Assembly (NCBI GenBank): GCA_911728435.2
Contig: OU452216.1
Span: 7,762,342 to 7,826,341, forward strand
Origin: Apoderus coryli
Lineage: Eukaryota > Arthropoda > Insecta > Coleoptera > Attelabidae
Length of the DNA: 64,000 nt
Direction of reading: 5' to 3'
A program made the translations under genes and the position numbers. The notes under the pieces were generated by a model that ran no database searches, had not been told where the DNA came from, and saw nothing but the letters and a program-made list of their open reading frames with translations. This document shows positions 9,301 to 19,008 of this stretch, one piece after another; positions within the stretch are counted from its first letter, which is position 1, and the number at the start of each line of letters is the position of its first letter.

Positions 9301-10640
9301 GGTTGAAAATTATCAATCCAAACCATTTTCTAATATGGTCAAAAATGGCACCCAAATGAAAAATAGCCGAAATGCAACAAGAAGGGCGGGAATAGCCGGT
9401 GCATCAGGTGATACCGAAACGGTCAATCAGAAATCAATAATAGGGAGGTACCATTATAGCGAAACAATCGAGTTACATCCACGCATTTTGTAATTATTTT
9501 TGCAATGTATTCACTTACATATTACTTGTTCAGCATTTTCAGCATTTTCTTATCTTAAGTTAAAATATTATAAATGCATGTAGATTTAAGAAGAAAGACA
9601 GTACAATTGTAACCATAAACTTGAATAAAGCTTTTTTAAAAATATTTATACCGAGTGGTCAAATATAACTATCGATAGCGTCACGACAAAGTCGAAACTC
9701 AAATAAAAAAGTCAAAACGCAATCATTACCAAACGTTACGCCACTGGAACAAGTCGCAACATTACTCTCCGCAATACAACACGCGAAATCACGAGTTATG
9801 TAAAGTAAAAACAAGCGAACATATAGTCGTACGCCATAGAATTGCATTACGTGGCAACATCGAAATCGACAAGCACGCATAATCAAACCGGCAACAGGAC
9901 AATATGAAAATCACTAGCCTTGACAGTGCCAAATTGACACTTGACACATATCAATGGCAGTTTATGGTGGTTAGGTACCAGAATAAATAAATAATTAAAA
10001 TATTAATTATTTAACAAATATATACGGAGTAATCAGCCAAAAGTAATGTGGAATCATGAACCAAGTGGACAGAAATAAGGTAAGTATACGATCACATCAT
10101 ATTTACTCATATTTTCAACGTATATCGTATCTCAACAAACAAGTACCGGTTAGGCTTGTTTATATCGCGAATAGATGCAGAATTTTAATATAATTAAACT
10201 TATTTCCAGGGCAATATCGAAAGAGAACAGTAGATAAAAGTACAGCAATGTATCACCAGCATGATCAAACCGATCTATCAATAAATTAAGCCGACAAAGG
10301 GACTTAAACAGTGATGGCACAGCGAAGCACTAAGGTGAACAAAATACTCACAGATAATATGCAGGTAAGGCGTTGAAACAGGTAAAAATGAGTTAATGAA
10401 GTAGTAAACTATTTGTAGAGGTGCAATCGAGATGATCTGTTCAGAGATGGCTGTATAACATAGGCGAAAACACCAAACACAGGCATAGGCAGTGAAATAG
10501 GACTCTAATGACACAATCTTCCCAGCACCGACCATCAGAGAGCAGATAAAAATAAAGAAAACAAGAGATTATCTTCAAATTCTACTCTTTTAGTAAATAA
10601 GAAACTCAAATCAAAAACAAATAAATACAATATAAGTAAA
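9301..10640. other. No gene recognised
   Basis: This holds mixed-composition sequence with a few short open frames (9659-9886 and 10278-10535, minus). Their translations are rich in C, Y and F and show no known motif. Because it lies downstream of the lipase-like exons on the minus strand, it could be their decayed 3' region, but no further lipase motif (such as GHSQG) was found. Confidence 0.3.
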
Positions 10641-10645
10641 TTTAT

Positions 10646-11018
10646 TTACAAAAATAAAAATACTGTCAAAATGAAAATATCCTTGGTTTTTACTTTGTAT
10701 TCAATGAAAGGATAGCCGCTTCCCTTGATGATATCGGGCTGGAAGAAGTATTCTAATAAATTGATATAAAGGCCACACAAACAAACCTTTAAATACGTGT
10801 GTTAGAAAAGGACGTATTCAGAATTGTACTCATTTACTTACCACATGACCTTGAGCAGCGAAATCATACCAACAATGTTTATTCTTCGATATTGTGAGGT
10901 AATCTCTATACGTAGGGCACACGTTGTTTGGTGGCCTTTGCGATTTTACAGCCTTGTCCTTCATTTGATAAAGCAGTATCACAACAAACAACACTTGATT
11001 AATGTTAATTGAGCTCAT
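10646..11018 (-). pseudogene. Lipase-3-like (acid lipase) N-terminal fragment
   Basis: Exon 1 (11018-10842) starts MSSININQVLFVVILLYQ, a weak signal-peptide-like segment, followed by VCPTYRDYLTISKNKHCWY. It ends GHV at a GTAAGT donor. Exon 2 begins at 10738 after a CTTCTTCCAG acceptor and reads PDIIKGSGYPFIEYKVKTKD, then IFILTVF, reaching a stop at 10648-10646. The Cys-containing segment and the GYP...E.KV.T.D.(Y/F)ILT pattern match the N-terminal partial alpha/beta-hydrolase lipase domain of insect lipase 3. The usual DGYIL is DIFIL. The catalytic serine region is absent nearby, so this is a truncated relic unless distant exons exist. The splice phase (0/0) is consistent. Confidence 0.6.
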
Positions 11019-11554
11019 TTTATAACTAATTTCAACTTTTATTACCGATATCGTTAGTGTTATTCGAATCACAATGATTGTTTGAATTATATTAGACTAT
11101 AACGGTAATTTCTCTGGTTACTTTTCACTTTCTGCACTCTCGCGGCGCGGGAAAAATGTTACAGAGTTTAACTTATTTTTTGCCCGGAACTATAGTAAAG
11201 AAAACGATATTATATCATCGAGTATATTATCACAACTTAAATAATACGTTAATGCATTCTATAATGTTGTTTTACAGGTTTTGGTTATTGTGTTTCTATA
11301 ATGGATATTATGAGTAGAGGATTAATTAGGATGGCTTAATATACCTACCAGGGTTTTCCAGATACATTTGCATTTAGTCAAGGACTCGTTTAGACCTATT
11401 AAGAGTTTAGTTTTCTTCGCTTTCCTATTTGAAACTTGTCTAAATATTTATAGAAAGAGCTGCAAACGATCATACTCGTAGGAAATATATGTCACTTCAT
11501 GTCCGTTGCACAATAGGTATACTATTTTATAGGCCAAATTTAAATACATGTAAA

Positions 11555-11629
11555 TTTGGAATAAATAGTTTAATGTTTGTTGGACATAAAATATCAGAAA
11601 ATGGAATAGAACCAAGTGAAGATAAAGAG
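11555..11629 (+). pseudogene. Ty3/gypsy reverse-transcriptase scrap
   Basis: A 25-codon stretch reads FGINSLMFVGHKISENGIEP, then SEDKE. This matches the FLGH.IS..GI.P...K segment near the end of Ty3/gypsy reverse transcriptase domains. It breaks directly into the satellite at about 11630. A more decayed copy of the same stretch, with the same upstream bases, is at about 50905-50990. Confidence 0.65.
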
Positions 11630-14600
11630 GAACGTTAAAAAGATCCTCTAGAATGATTAAATCAAAGTTTATGAAGTGTATTAATCTTTGGTTAAACTGA
11701 ATTTATATATTATAAACCAATAAAACTATAAACTTGTATTCCAAATCAGCTTAGTTCTTGTCTTTTGGTGAAGGCGTCAATTTAAAAAATCAATAATAGC
11801 TTCGGATATCTTATTTCTGTTCTTATTTGTTCCGATACGTGTATTTCAATATTCTTAAAAGTGAAGTATTCGCAAGAATTTAAAGAGAAACTTCTAATAT
11901 AAGCTAATAAACTGATCACAGACTAGAAATTTGCTTTAGAAATATGTTATTCGTGTTGTTTGATGATGTGTTCCTACTTCGACATGTGAACCTTCACAGG
12001 AATGTTAAAAAGATCCTCTAGAATGATTAAATGAAAGATTATGAAGTGTATTAATCTTTGCTTAAACTTAATTTATATATTATAAACCAATATAAAACTA
12101 TAAACTTGTGTTTCAAATCAGCTTAGTTCTTGTCTTTTGGTGAAGGCGTCAATTTAAAAGATCAATAATAGCTTCGGATATTTTATTTCTGTTCTTATTT
12201 GTTCCCATATGTGTATTTCAATAGTCTTAAAAGTGAAGTATTCGCAAGAATTTAAAGAGAAACTTCTAATATAAGTTAATAAACTGATCATAGACTAGAA
12301 ATTTTGCTTTAGAAATATGTTATTCGTGTTGTTTGATGATGTTCTTGCTTTGACATGTGAATCTTCATAGGAATGTTAAATAGATCCTATAAAATTATTA
12401 AATCAAAGATTATGAAGTGTATTAATCTTCGGTTAAACTGAATTTATATATTATAAACCAATAAAACTATAAACTTGTGTTTCAAATCAGCTTAGTTCTT
12501 GTCTTTTGGTGAAGGCGTCAATTTAAAAGATCAATAATAGCTTCGGATATCTTATTTCTTCCGATATGTGTATTTCAATATTCTTAAAAGTGAAGTATTC
12601 ACAAGAATTTAAAGAGAAACTTCTAATATAAGCTAATAAACTGATCACAGACTAGAAATTTGCTTTAGAAATGTTATTCGTGTTGTTTGATGATGTGTTC
12701 CTGCTTCGATATGTGAACCTTCACAGGAATGTTAAAAATATCCTCTAGAATGATTAAATGAAAGATTATGAAGTGTATTAATCTTTGCTTAAACTTAATT
12801 TATATATTATAAACCAATAAAACTATAAACTAGTATTTCAAATCAGCCTAGTTCTTGTCTTTTGGTGAAGGCGTCAATTTAAAAGATCAATAATAGCTTC
12901 GGATATCTTATTTCTGTACTTATTTGTTCCGATATGTGTATTTCAATAGTCTTAAAAGTGAAGTATTCGCAAGAATTTAAAGAGAAACTTCTAATATAAG
13001 CTAATAAACTGATCACAGACTAGAAATTTAACTTTAGAAATATGTTATTCGTGTTGTTTGATGATGTGTTCCTACTTCGACATGTGAACCTTCACAGGAA
13101 TGTTAAAAAGATCCTCTAGAATGATTAAATGAAAGATTATGAAGTGTATTAATCTTTGCTTAAACTTAATTTATATATTATAAACCAATATAAAACTATA
13201 AACTTGTGTTTCAAATCAGCTTAGTTCTTGTCTTTTGGTGAAGGCGTCAATTTAAAAGATCAATAATAGCTTCGGATATTTTATTTCTGTTCTTATTTGT
13301 TCCCATATGTGTATTTCAATAGTCTTAAAAGTGAAGTATTCGCAAGAATTTAAAGAGAAACTTCTAATATAAGTTAATAAACTGATCATAGACTAGAAAT
13401 TTTGCTTTAGAAATATGTTATTCGTGTTGTTTGATGATGTTCTTGCTTTGACATGTGAATCTTCATAGGAATGTTAAATAGATCCTCTAAAATTATTAAA
13501 TCAAAGATTATGAAGTGTATTAATCTTCGGTTAAACTGAATTTATATATTATAAACCAATAAAACTATAAACTTGTGTTTCAAATCAGCTTAGTTCTTGT
13601 CTTTTGGCGAAGGCGTCAATTTAAAAGATCAATAATAGCTTCGGATATCTTATTTCTTCCGATATGTGTATTTCAATATTCTTAAAAGTGAAGTATTCAC
13701 AAGAATTTAAAGAGAAACTTCTAATATAAGCTAATAAACTGATCACAGACTAGAAATTTGCTTTAGAAATGTTATTCGTGTTGTTTGATGATGTGTTCCT
13801 GCTTCGATATGTGAACCTTCACAGGAATGTTGAAAATATCCTCTAGAATGATTAAATGAAAGATTATGAAGTGTATTAATCTTTGCTTAAACTTAATTTA
13901 TATATTATAAACCAATAAAACTATAAACTAGTATTTCAAATCAGCCTAGTTCTTGTCTTTTGGTGAAGGCGTCAATTTAAAAGATCAATAATAGCTTCGG
14001 ATATCTTATTTCTGTACTTATTTGTTTCGATATGTGTATTTCAATAGTCTTAAAAGTGAAGTATTCGCAAGAATTTAAAGAGAAACTTCTAATATAAGCT
14101 AATAAACTGATCACAGACTAGAAATTTAACTTTAGAAATATGTTATTCGTGTTGTTTGATGATGTGTTCCTACTTCGACATGTGAACCTTCACAGGAATG
14201 TTAAAAAGATCCTCTAGAATGATTAAATGAAAGATTATGAAGTGTATTAATCTTTGCTTAAACTTAATTTATATATTATAAACCAATATAAAACTATAAA
14301 CTTGTGTTTCAAATCAGCTTAGTTCTTGTCTTTTGGTGAAGGCGTCAATTTAAAAGATCAATAATAGCTTCGGATATTTTATTTCTGTTCTTATTTGTTC
14401 CCATATGTGTATTTCAATAGTCTTAAAAGTGAAGTATTCGCAAGAATTTAAAGAGAAACTTCTAATATAAGTTAATAAACTGATCATAGACTAGAAATTT
14501 TGCTTTAGAAATATGTTATTCGTGTTGTTTGATGATGTTCTTGCTTTGACATGTGAATCTTCATAGGAATGTTAAATAGATCCTCTAAAATTATTAAATC

Positions 14601-15475
14601 AAAGATTATGAAGTGTATTAATCTTCGGTTAAACTGAATTTATATATTATAAACCAATAAAACTATAAACTTGTGTTTCAAATCAGCTTAGTTCTTGTCT
14701 TTTGGTGAAGGCGTCAATTTAAAAGATCAATAATAGCTTCGGATATCTTATTTCTTCCGATATGTGTATTTCAATATTCTTAAAAGTGAAGTATTCACAA
14801 GAATTTAAAGAGAAACTTCTAATATAAGCTAATAAACTGATCACAGACTAGAAATTTGCTTTAGAAATGTTATTCGTGTTGTTTGATGATGTGTTCCTGC
14901 TTCGATATGTGAACCTTCACAGGAATGTTAAAAATATCCTCTAGAATGATTAAATGAAAGATTATGAAGTGTATTAATCTTTGCTTAAACTTAATTTATA
15001 TATTATAAACCAATAAAACTATAAACTAGTATTTCAAATCAGCCTAGTTCTTGTCTTTTGGTGAAGGCGTCAATTTAAAAGATCAATAATAGCTTCGGAT
15101 ATCTTATTTCTGTACTTATTTGTTCCGATATGTGTATTTCAATAGTCTTAAAAGTGAAGTATTCGCAAGAATTTAAAGAGAAACTTCTAATATAAGCTAA
15201 TAAACTGATCACAGACTAGAAATTTAACTTTAGAAATATGTTATTCGTGTTGTTTGATGATGTATTCCTGCTTGGATATGTGAACCTTCACAGGAATGTT
15301 AAAAAGATCCTCTAGAATGATTAAATGAAAGATTAGGGAGTGTATTACTCTTTGATTAAACTGAATTTATATATTATAAACCAATAAAACTATAAACTTG
15401 TATTTCAAACCATCTTAGTTCTTGTCTTTTGGTGAAGGTGTCAATTTAAAAGATCAATAATATTTCCTGATATCT
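11630..15475 (+). repeat. Satellite array: ~366-bp monomers, 1,098-bp higher-order repeat
   Basis: Monomers begin near GGAATGTTAAA at 11999, 12370, 12726, 13097, 13468, 13825, 14195, 14566, 14922 and 15293. Identical monomer types recur every three, so positions 11999, 13097, 14195 and 15293 are exactly 1,098 bp apart. Each monomer shares AGTTCTTGTCTTTTGGTGAA. The first (about 11630) and last monomers are more diverged edge copies. No open frames are conserved. The same family resumes at 62665 to the window end, with a lone inverted relic at 52545-52740. Confidence 0.95.
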
Positions 15476-16484
15476 TATTTGTTTTACAATACTTAGCTTT
15501 GGCGACTAATATTGCCCAAATTAGGCGTTTTCTCTCATGGAAACCCATTTTTCTGTCGAATATAGCTCAGCACACGTGAATCCTTTCGTTATTCTAAGTA
15601 CACTCAAGGATCAATAATTTCCAAAGTGTTTCGGTTTTTCCCCCAAGATTTGACAAAGAATATTGCTTAGAAGGAAATAAAACACAAATTTTCAAAACTA
15701 ATAACATTTATTCAAAAATATAACAATAAAAACATTAAAATATTAACAATAATTATTTAAATTATAAATAATATAATGAGAGTTAGTAGTAATCAGAATT
15801 TACAATATTTATGACCTCAGAATCAGCCGGATTGTCAGATATTTATATGACAGAGCTTTATAGAGGTTTACTATTGAACTACAATTATTGTAAAATATTT
15901 TATATAAGAAAGATAATAAATAATTACAAATAAAAACAATAATTAAATTGACAATTTGTAAAAGAAAATTCGTAATGAAAAGAAAATAAAGTTGGCCTTT
16001 TCCAACAAAGAGCAAACTCTCGACTGTTTGTTTCAAATTTAGATAAAAAAAACAACAAGCAAAGTGGACCTATTTTACAAAATAATCAGGTGCACCTTAC
16101 TGAAATAAATAAACCAAATAAAATAAAGTTTGGCAAGTTAAAATATTGAAAAAACAACTCCAGAGTTTAGCTCGTTATTAGAAAAAACCCAACTTCCAAA
16201 TTATAATAAATATTTCCATACAAAGTTTAATATTATTATAAATCTGAAGATTTTCGAAACTTGATTGAAAATATAATTAATAATAATGAGACCTCTCGTC
16301 ATAATAGAACAATGTATGCATTAATTGAGAAAGTTTAATTGATTCAGATAAACATTTTTAAAGTTCTTTTGCGTTTCACTCTATACAATACGAATTAATT
16401 CTCAAGAATAATTCAAATATTATCAACAACAAAGGCTAATCATAACTCTCGAGAAACTTCAGCAAATAAAAGAGGAGATCCAAG
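15476..16484. other. AT-rich, no gene recognised
   Basis: Sequence between the satellite and the poly-T/poly-A tract. A 75-codon minus frame (15809-16036) is compositionally AT-driven, with no motif and no splice context. Confidence 0.3.
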
Positions 16485-16935
16485 TTTTTTTTTTGAAATT
16501 TTTTAAGTTTTTTTTGAAAATTTTTTTTTTTAAATTTTTTTTTTTGAAATTTTTTTTTTTGAAATTTTTTTTTTTGAAATTTTAAGTTTTTTTTTTGAAA
16601 GTTTTTCTTTTTTAATTTTTTTTTTAAAGTTTTTTTTTTGAAAAATTTTATTTTTAAAGTTTTTTTTTTGAAATTTTTTTTTTTAAATTTTAAGTACGTT
16701 TTTCTTAAAATTTTTTTTGTTGAAATTTTTTTTTTTTAAATTTTCAACAAAAAAAATTTAAAAAAAAAAATTTTAACAAAAAAAATTTAAAAAAAAAACT
16801 TTTCAAGAAAAAATTTCAAAAAAAAAATATTTTCAAAAAAAAAAATTTTTCAAAAAAAAAAATTTTCAACAAAAAAAATTTCAAAAAAAAACTTTTCAAA
16901 AAAAAAAAATTTTTGAAAATTTTTTTTTTTTGAAA
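16485..16935. repeat. Low-complexity T-rich then A-rich foldback
   Basis: Runs of 7-12 T separated by GAAA or AAA (16485-16740) give way to the mirror-image A-rich form, AAAAATTTTCAAAAAAA (16741-16905), and then T again. The two halves can pair over roughly 150-200 bp. A similar T-rich block is at 44575-44715. Assembly and base-calling in such tracts are unreliable. Confidence 0.85.
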
Positions 16936-17867
16936 TACTACATATACATTTTATTGTTATTAAAATTCGCAAAATCCAATATGCCATAATGTTGGTAATT
17001 AATATTTTTGCTTTAGCATACCTAACAAGAACATTAAGAAACAAGCGCAGGGAAACATTACCTACCAGTCTACCCAGAACAATATGAAAACAAGGGGGGT
17101 GTTTTGTGATTACTGCGTGGAGATTTTAAACAGCAAGTTAACTGATACAATGCCTAAATTTACAACTGGAGGCCAAAAATACACACAGAACAAACATTTA
17201 ATAATTTAAAAATTCGTCAACTGAATAAAAACATTCACGAATAAAAAATTCGTTCAGTTCCAGCTTGAATTTATTTATTTTCATGTTGGCGAATCTACCA
17301 ACTCTTTTGAAATTTTGTTAATACATTTAATGCCTATATATTTAGGGTTTTTCTAACCCTTCGCTAGTCTGGAGAATGGTCTTTTTGTTATTGATTTATG
17401 AAATCATGGCAAGGTAGCATTTTAAAATAGGGTTAAAAAGAGGTTTTATGATTTATTTTAGTCATTGTTTTAATGATTTTTTTTTCTGTTTTATAAAGAT
17501 CCTAATTGCGTCCCCAACCCCTCCCCTATACATCACACCATTGATTTCAACTAAATTGTAAAAACAGTTGAAAATAGGGCGAAGATCTGACAACAAAATT
17601 TTGTGCAAGAGCCAGTATTATGAATATTTCCGTTCACCCCTCCCAACGTAAAGGAATCGAAGTTGTTTAAGATTATTCAAGAAAAATCGCCATAGTTTGG
17701 CACTTATTTTATTATTTTGCAGAATGAAAATTGACGGAGAAGAAAGACAGCAGCATTTTAGAAATGTTTTGTTTTATTTTTATTGTATTTTTTTTGTTAT
17801 TATTATAAATGTTGATTCAGATATACTTTTGTTTTTATTAAACGGCAAAAATAAAAAAAAAAACTTT
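16936..17867. other. No gene; contains a fragment shared with the 26 kb intron
   Basis: Around 17583-17625 the sequence ACAACAAAATTTTGTGCAAG with its flank matches the intron of microgenes C and D (26120-26160; 62060-62100). Nothing else is recognised; the 71-codon frame at 17697-17912 ends inside the tRNA-like sequence and is not supported. Confidence 0.35.
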
Positions 17868-17936
17868 CCGAAACCAGGGATCGAACCAGAGACCTTTAGA
17901 TCTTCAGTTTAACGCTCTTTCAACTGAGCACCCAAC
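17868..17936 (-). tRNA. tRNA-Phe(GAA)-like pseudogene or SINE head
   Basis: The minus strand contains the D arm GCTCAGTTGAAAGAGC, the anticodon arm with loop CTGAAGA (anticodon GAA), a variable loop AAAGGTC, and the T arm CTGGTTCGATCCCTGG. It ends in TTTCGG. D, anticodon and T regions match eukaryotic tRNA-Phe closely. The 5' acceptor strand that should pair with TTTCGG is replaced by unrelated sequence, so a functional cloverleaf is not complete. A T-rich run follows on the same strand. It is best read as a tRNA pseudogene or the head of a tRNA-derived SINE. Confidence 0.75.
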
Positions 17937-18007
17937 CCTACACCATCGCCAATATACATAAGAATGAAAATAGTCCTCCAAGATGGAGGGAGAGAAATAA
18001 GGTAAGG

Positions 18008-18211
18008 ATGTCTGAAAAACAGGCCAACCATCAAGGGGCACAAAGTAAAGGACGGGGACGGCTCCGTATTCACCCCGTGAAGGGGAATACACCAAAGAAA
18101 AAGGGGTGCCCTAAGAAAGATAAAACAAGAAAAACCAAGGAGGAGTTCGATGACCACGGTGGTTTGTCGGGGACGAGGGCGGCCTTGGTTAAACAAATCC
18201 CTGCGGGTTAA
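18008..18211 (+). CDS. Intronless relative of microgene A (67 residues), possible retrocopy
   Basis: The frame starts MSEKQANHQGAQSKGRGRLR, continues through TPKKKGCPKKDK and joins directly to KTKEEFDDHGGLSGTRAAL, ending IPAG. The last part equals exon 3 of microgenes A and B in the same frame. The first five residues resemble their tiny exon 1 (MSVDNK, MDEKK). The exon 2/3 junction (AG|AAAAACC) occupies the same place without an intron. This suggests a reverse-transcribed, spliced copy of a paralogue whose middle exon encodes an AT-hook-like GRGRLR and Lys-rich segment. The start context is not clearly promoter-linked. Two further partial copies follow in tandem. Confidence 0.5.
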   Translation: MSEKQANHQGAQSKGRGRLRIHPVKGNTPKKKGCPKKDKTRKTKEEFDDHGGLSGTRAALVKQIPAG

Positions 18212-18585
18212 AACACCGAGAAAAAGGGGCACAAAGTAAAGGATGTGGACGGCTGCGTATTCACCCCGTGAAGGGGAATACAACAAAGAAAAAGGGGTGC
18301 CCTAAGAAAGATAAAACAAGAAAAACCAAGGAGGAGTTCGATGACCACGGTGGTTTGTCGGGGACGAGGGCGGCCTTGGTTAAACAAATCCCTGCGGGTT
18401 AAAACACCGAGAAAAAGGGGCACAAAGTAAAGGATGTGGACGGCTGCGTATTCACCCCGTGAAGGGGAATACACCAAAGAAAAAGGGGTGCCCTAAGAAA
18501 GATAAAACAAGAAAAACCAAGGAGGAGTTCGATGACCACGGTGGTTTGTCGGGGACGAGGGCGGCCTTGGTTAAACAAACTTTTA
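18034..18585 (+). repeat. Three tandem ~191-bp units containing microgene exon 3
   Basis: Units start at the GGGGCACAAAGTAAAGGA word near 18034, 18226 and 18417; the last is cut at about 18580. They are nearly identical except for a few point changes such as GGACGGGG/GGATGTGG. Each contains the middle-exon-like Lys-rich segment and the exon 3 homologue with its stop, so translation would not read through between units. Confidence 0.85.
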
Positions 18586-19008
18586 ACCTTTAATTTATAT
18601 GTATATGATCTCTTACGGATCCCTAAGTTTGTTAAAGTCAGATACAAATTTAGCAATCGTAATTACAGGTATATCCCATTAAGCGAGTTTTGGCAACATC
18701 GTCTCCTTTAACAACATGATTTTTAAACAACTGAAAAACGAAAACATTCAGTCTTGTTTCTGGAACGTATAGAGAGAAATAGAGAACAGTATAATATAAT
18801 AATAATATATATAATATAAAAAGTAAGTTTTTAAATTTATTTATTTTTTATTTAGAAGAGAAATTGTTTCCAGTAGTTGGTTTCAGCTAATTTTCAGAAA
18901 CATACTTACGAATATATTATTTTTTACTCATAAAAATAGAAAATTGAATAAATATGAAATTTGAAGTACCAATATAGAATAAAAATGGTGCTTCTTTACC
19001 ATTAAATT
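18575..19008 (+). repeat. ~430-bp repeat, inverted partner at 51717-52137
   Basis: The block from AACCTTTAATTTATATGTAT to the edge of the 194-bp array is the reverse complement of 51717-52137 with scattered changes. A diverged part is near 7621-7740. No coding content was recognised. Confidence 0.8.

Noticed and set aside
9165..9359. Plus-strand Val/Ala-rich frame
   Set aside because: Antisense to the glutamine-rich exon; CAG/CAA codons read backwards give Val, Leu and Ala.
15809..16036. 75-codon minus frame
   Set aside because: Composition follows the AT-rich background with no motif or context.
17909..18656. Minus-strand frames with MVYSPSRGEY repeats
   Set aside because: They are antisense to the triplicated exon-3 units; the plus-strand frame is homologous to microgene exons.
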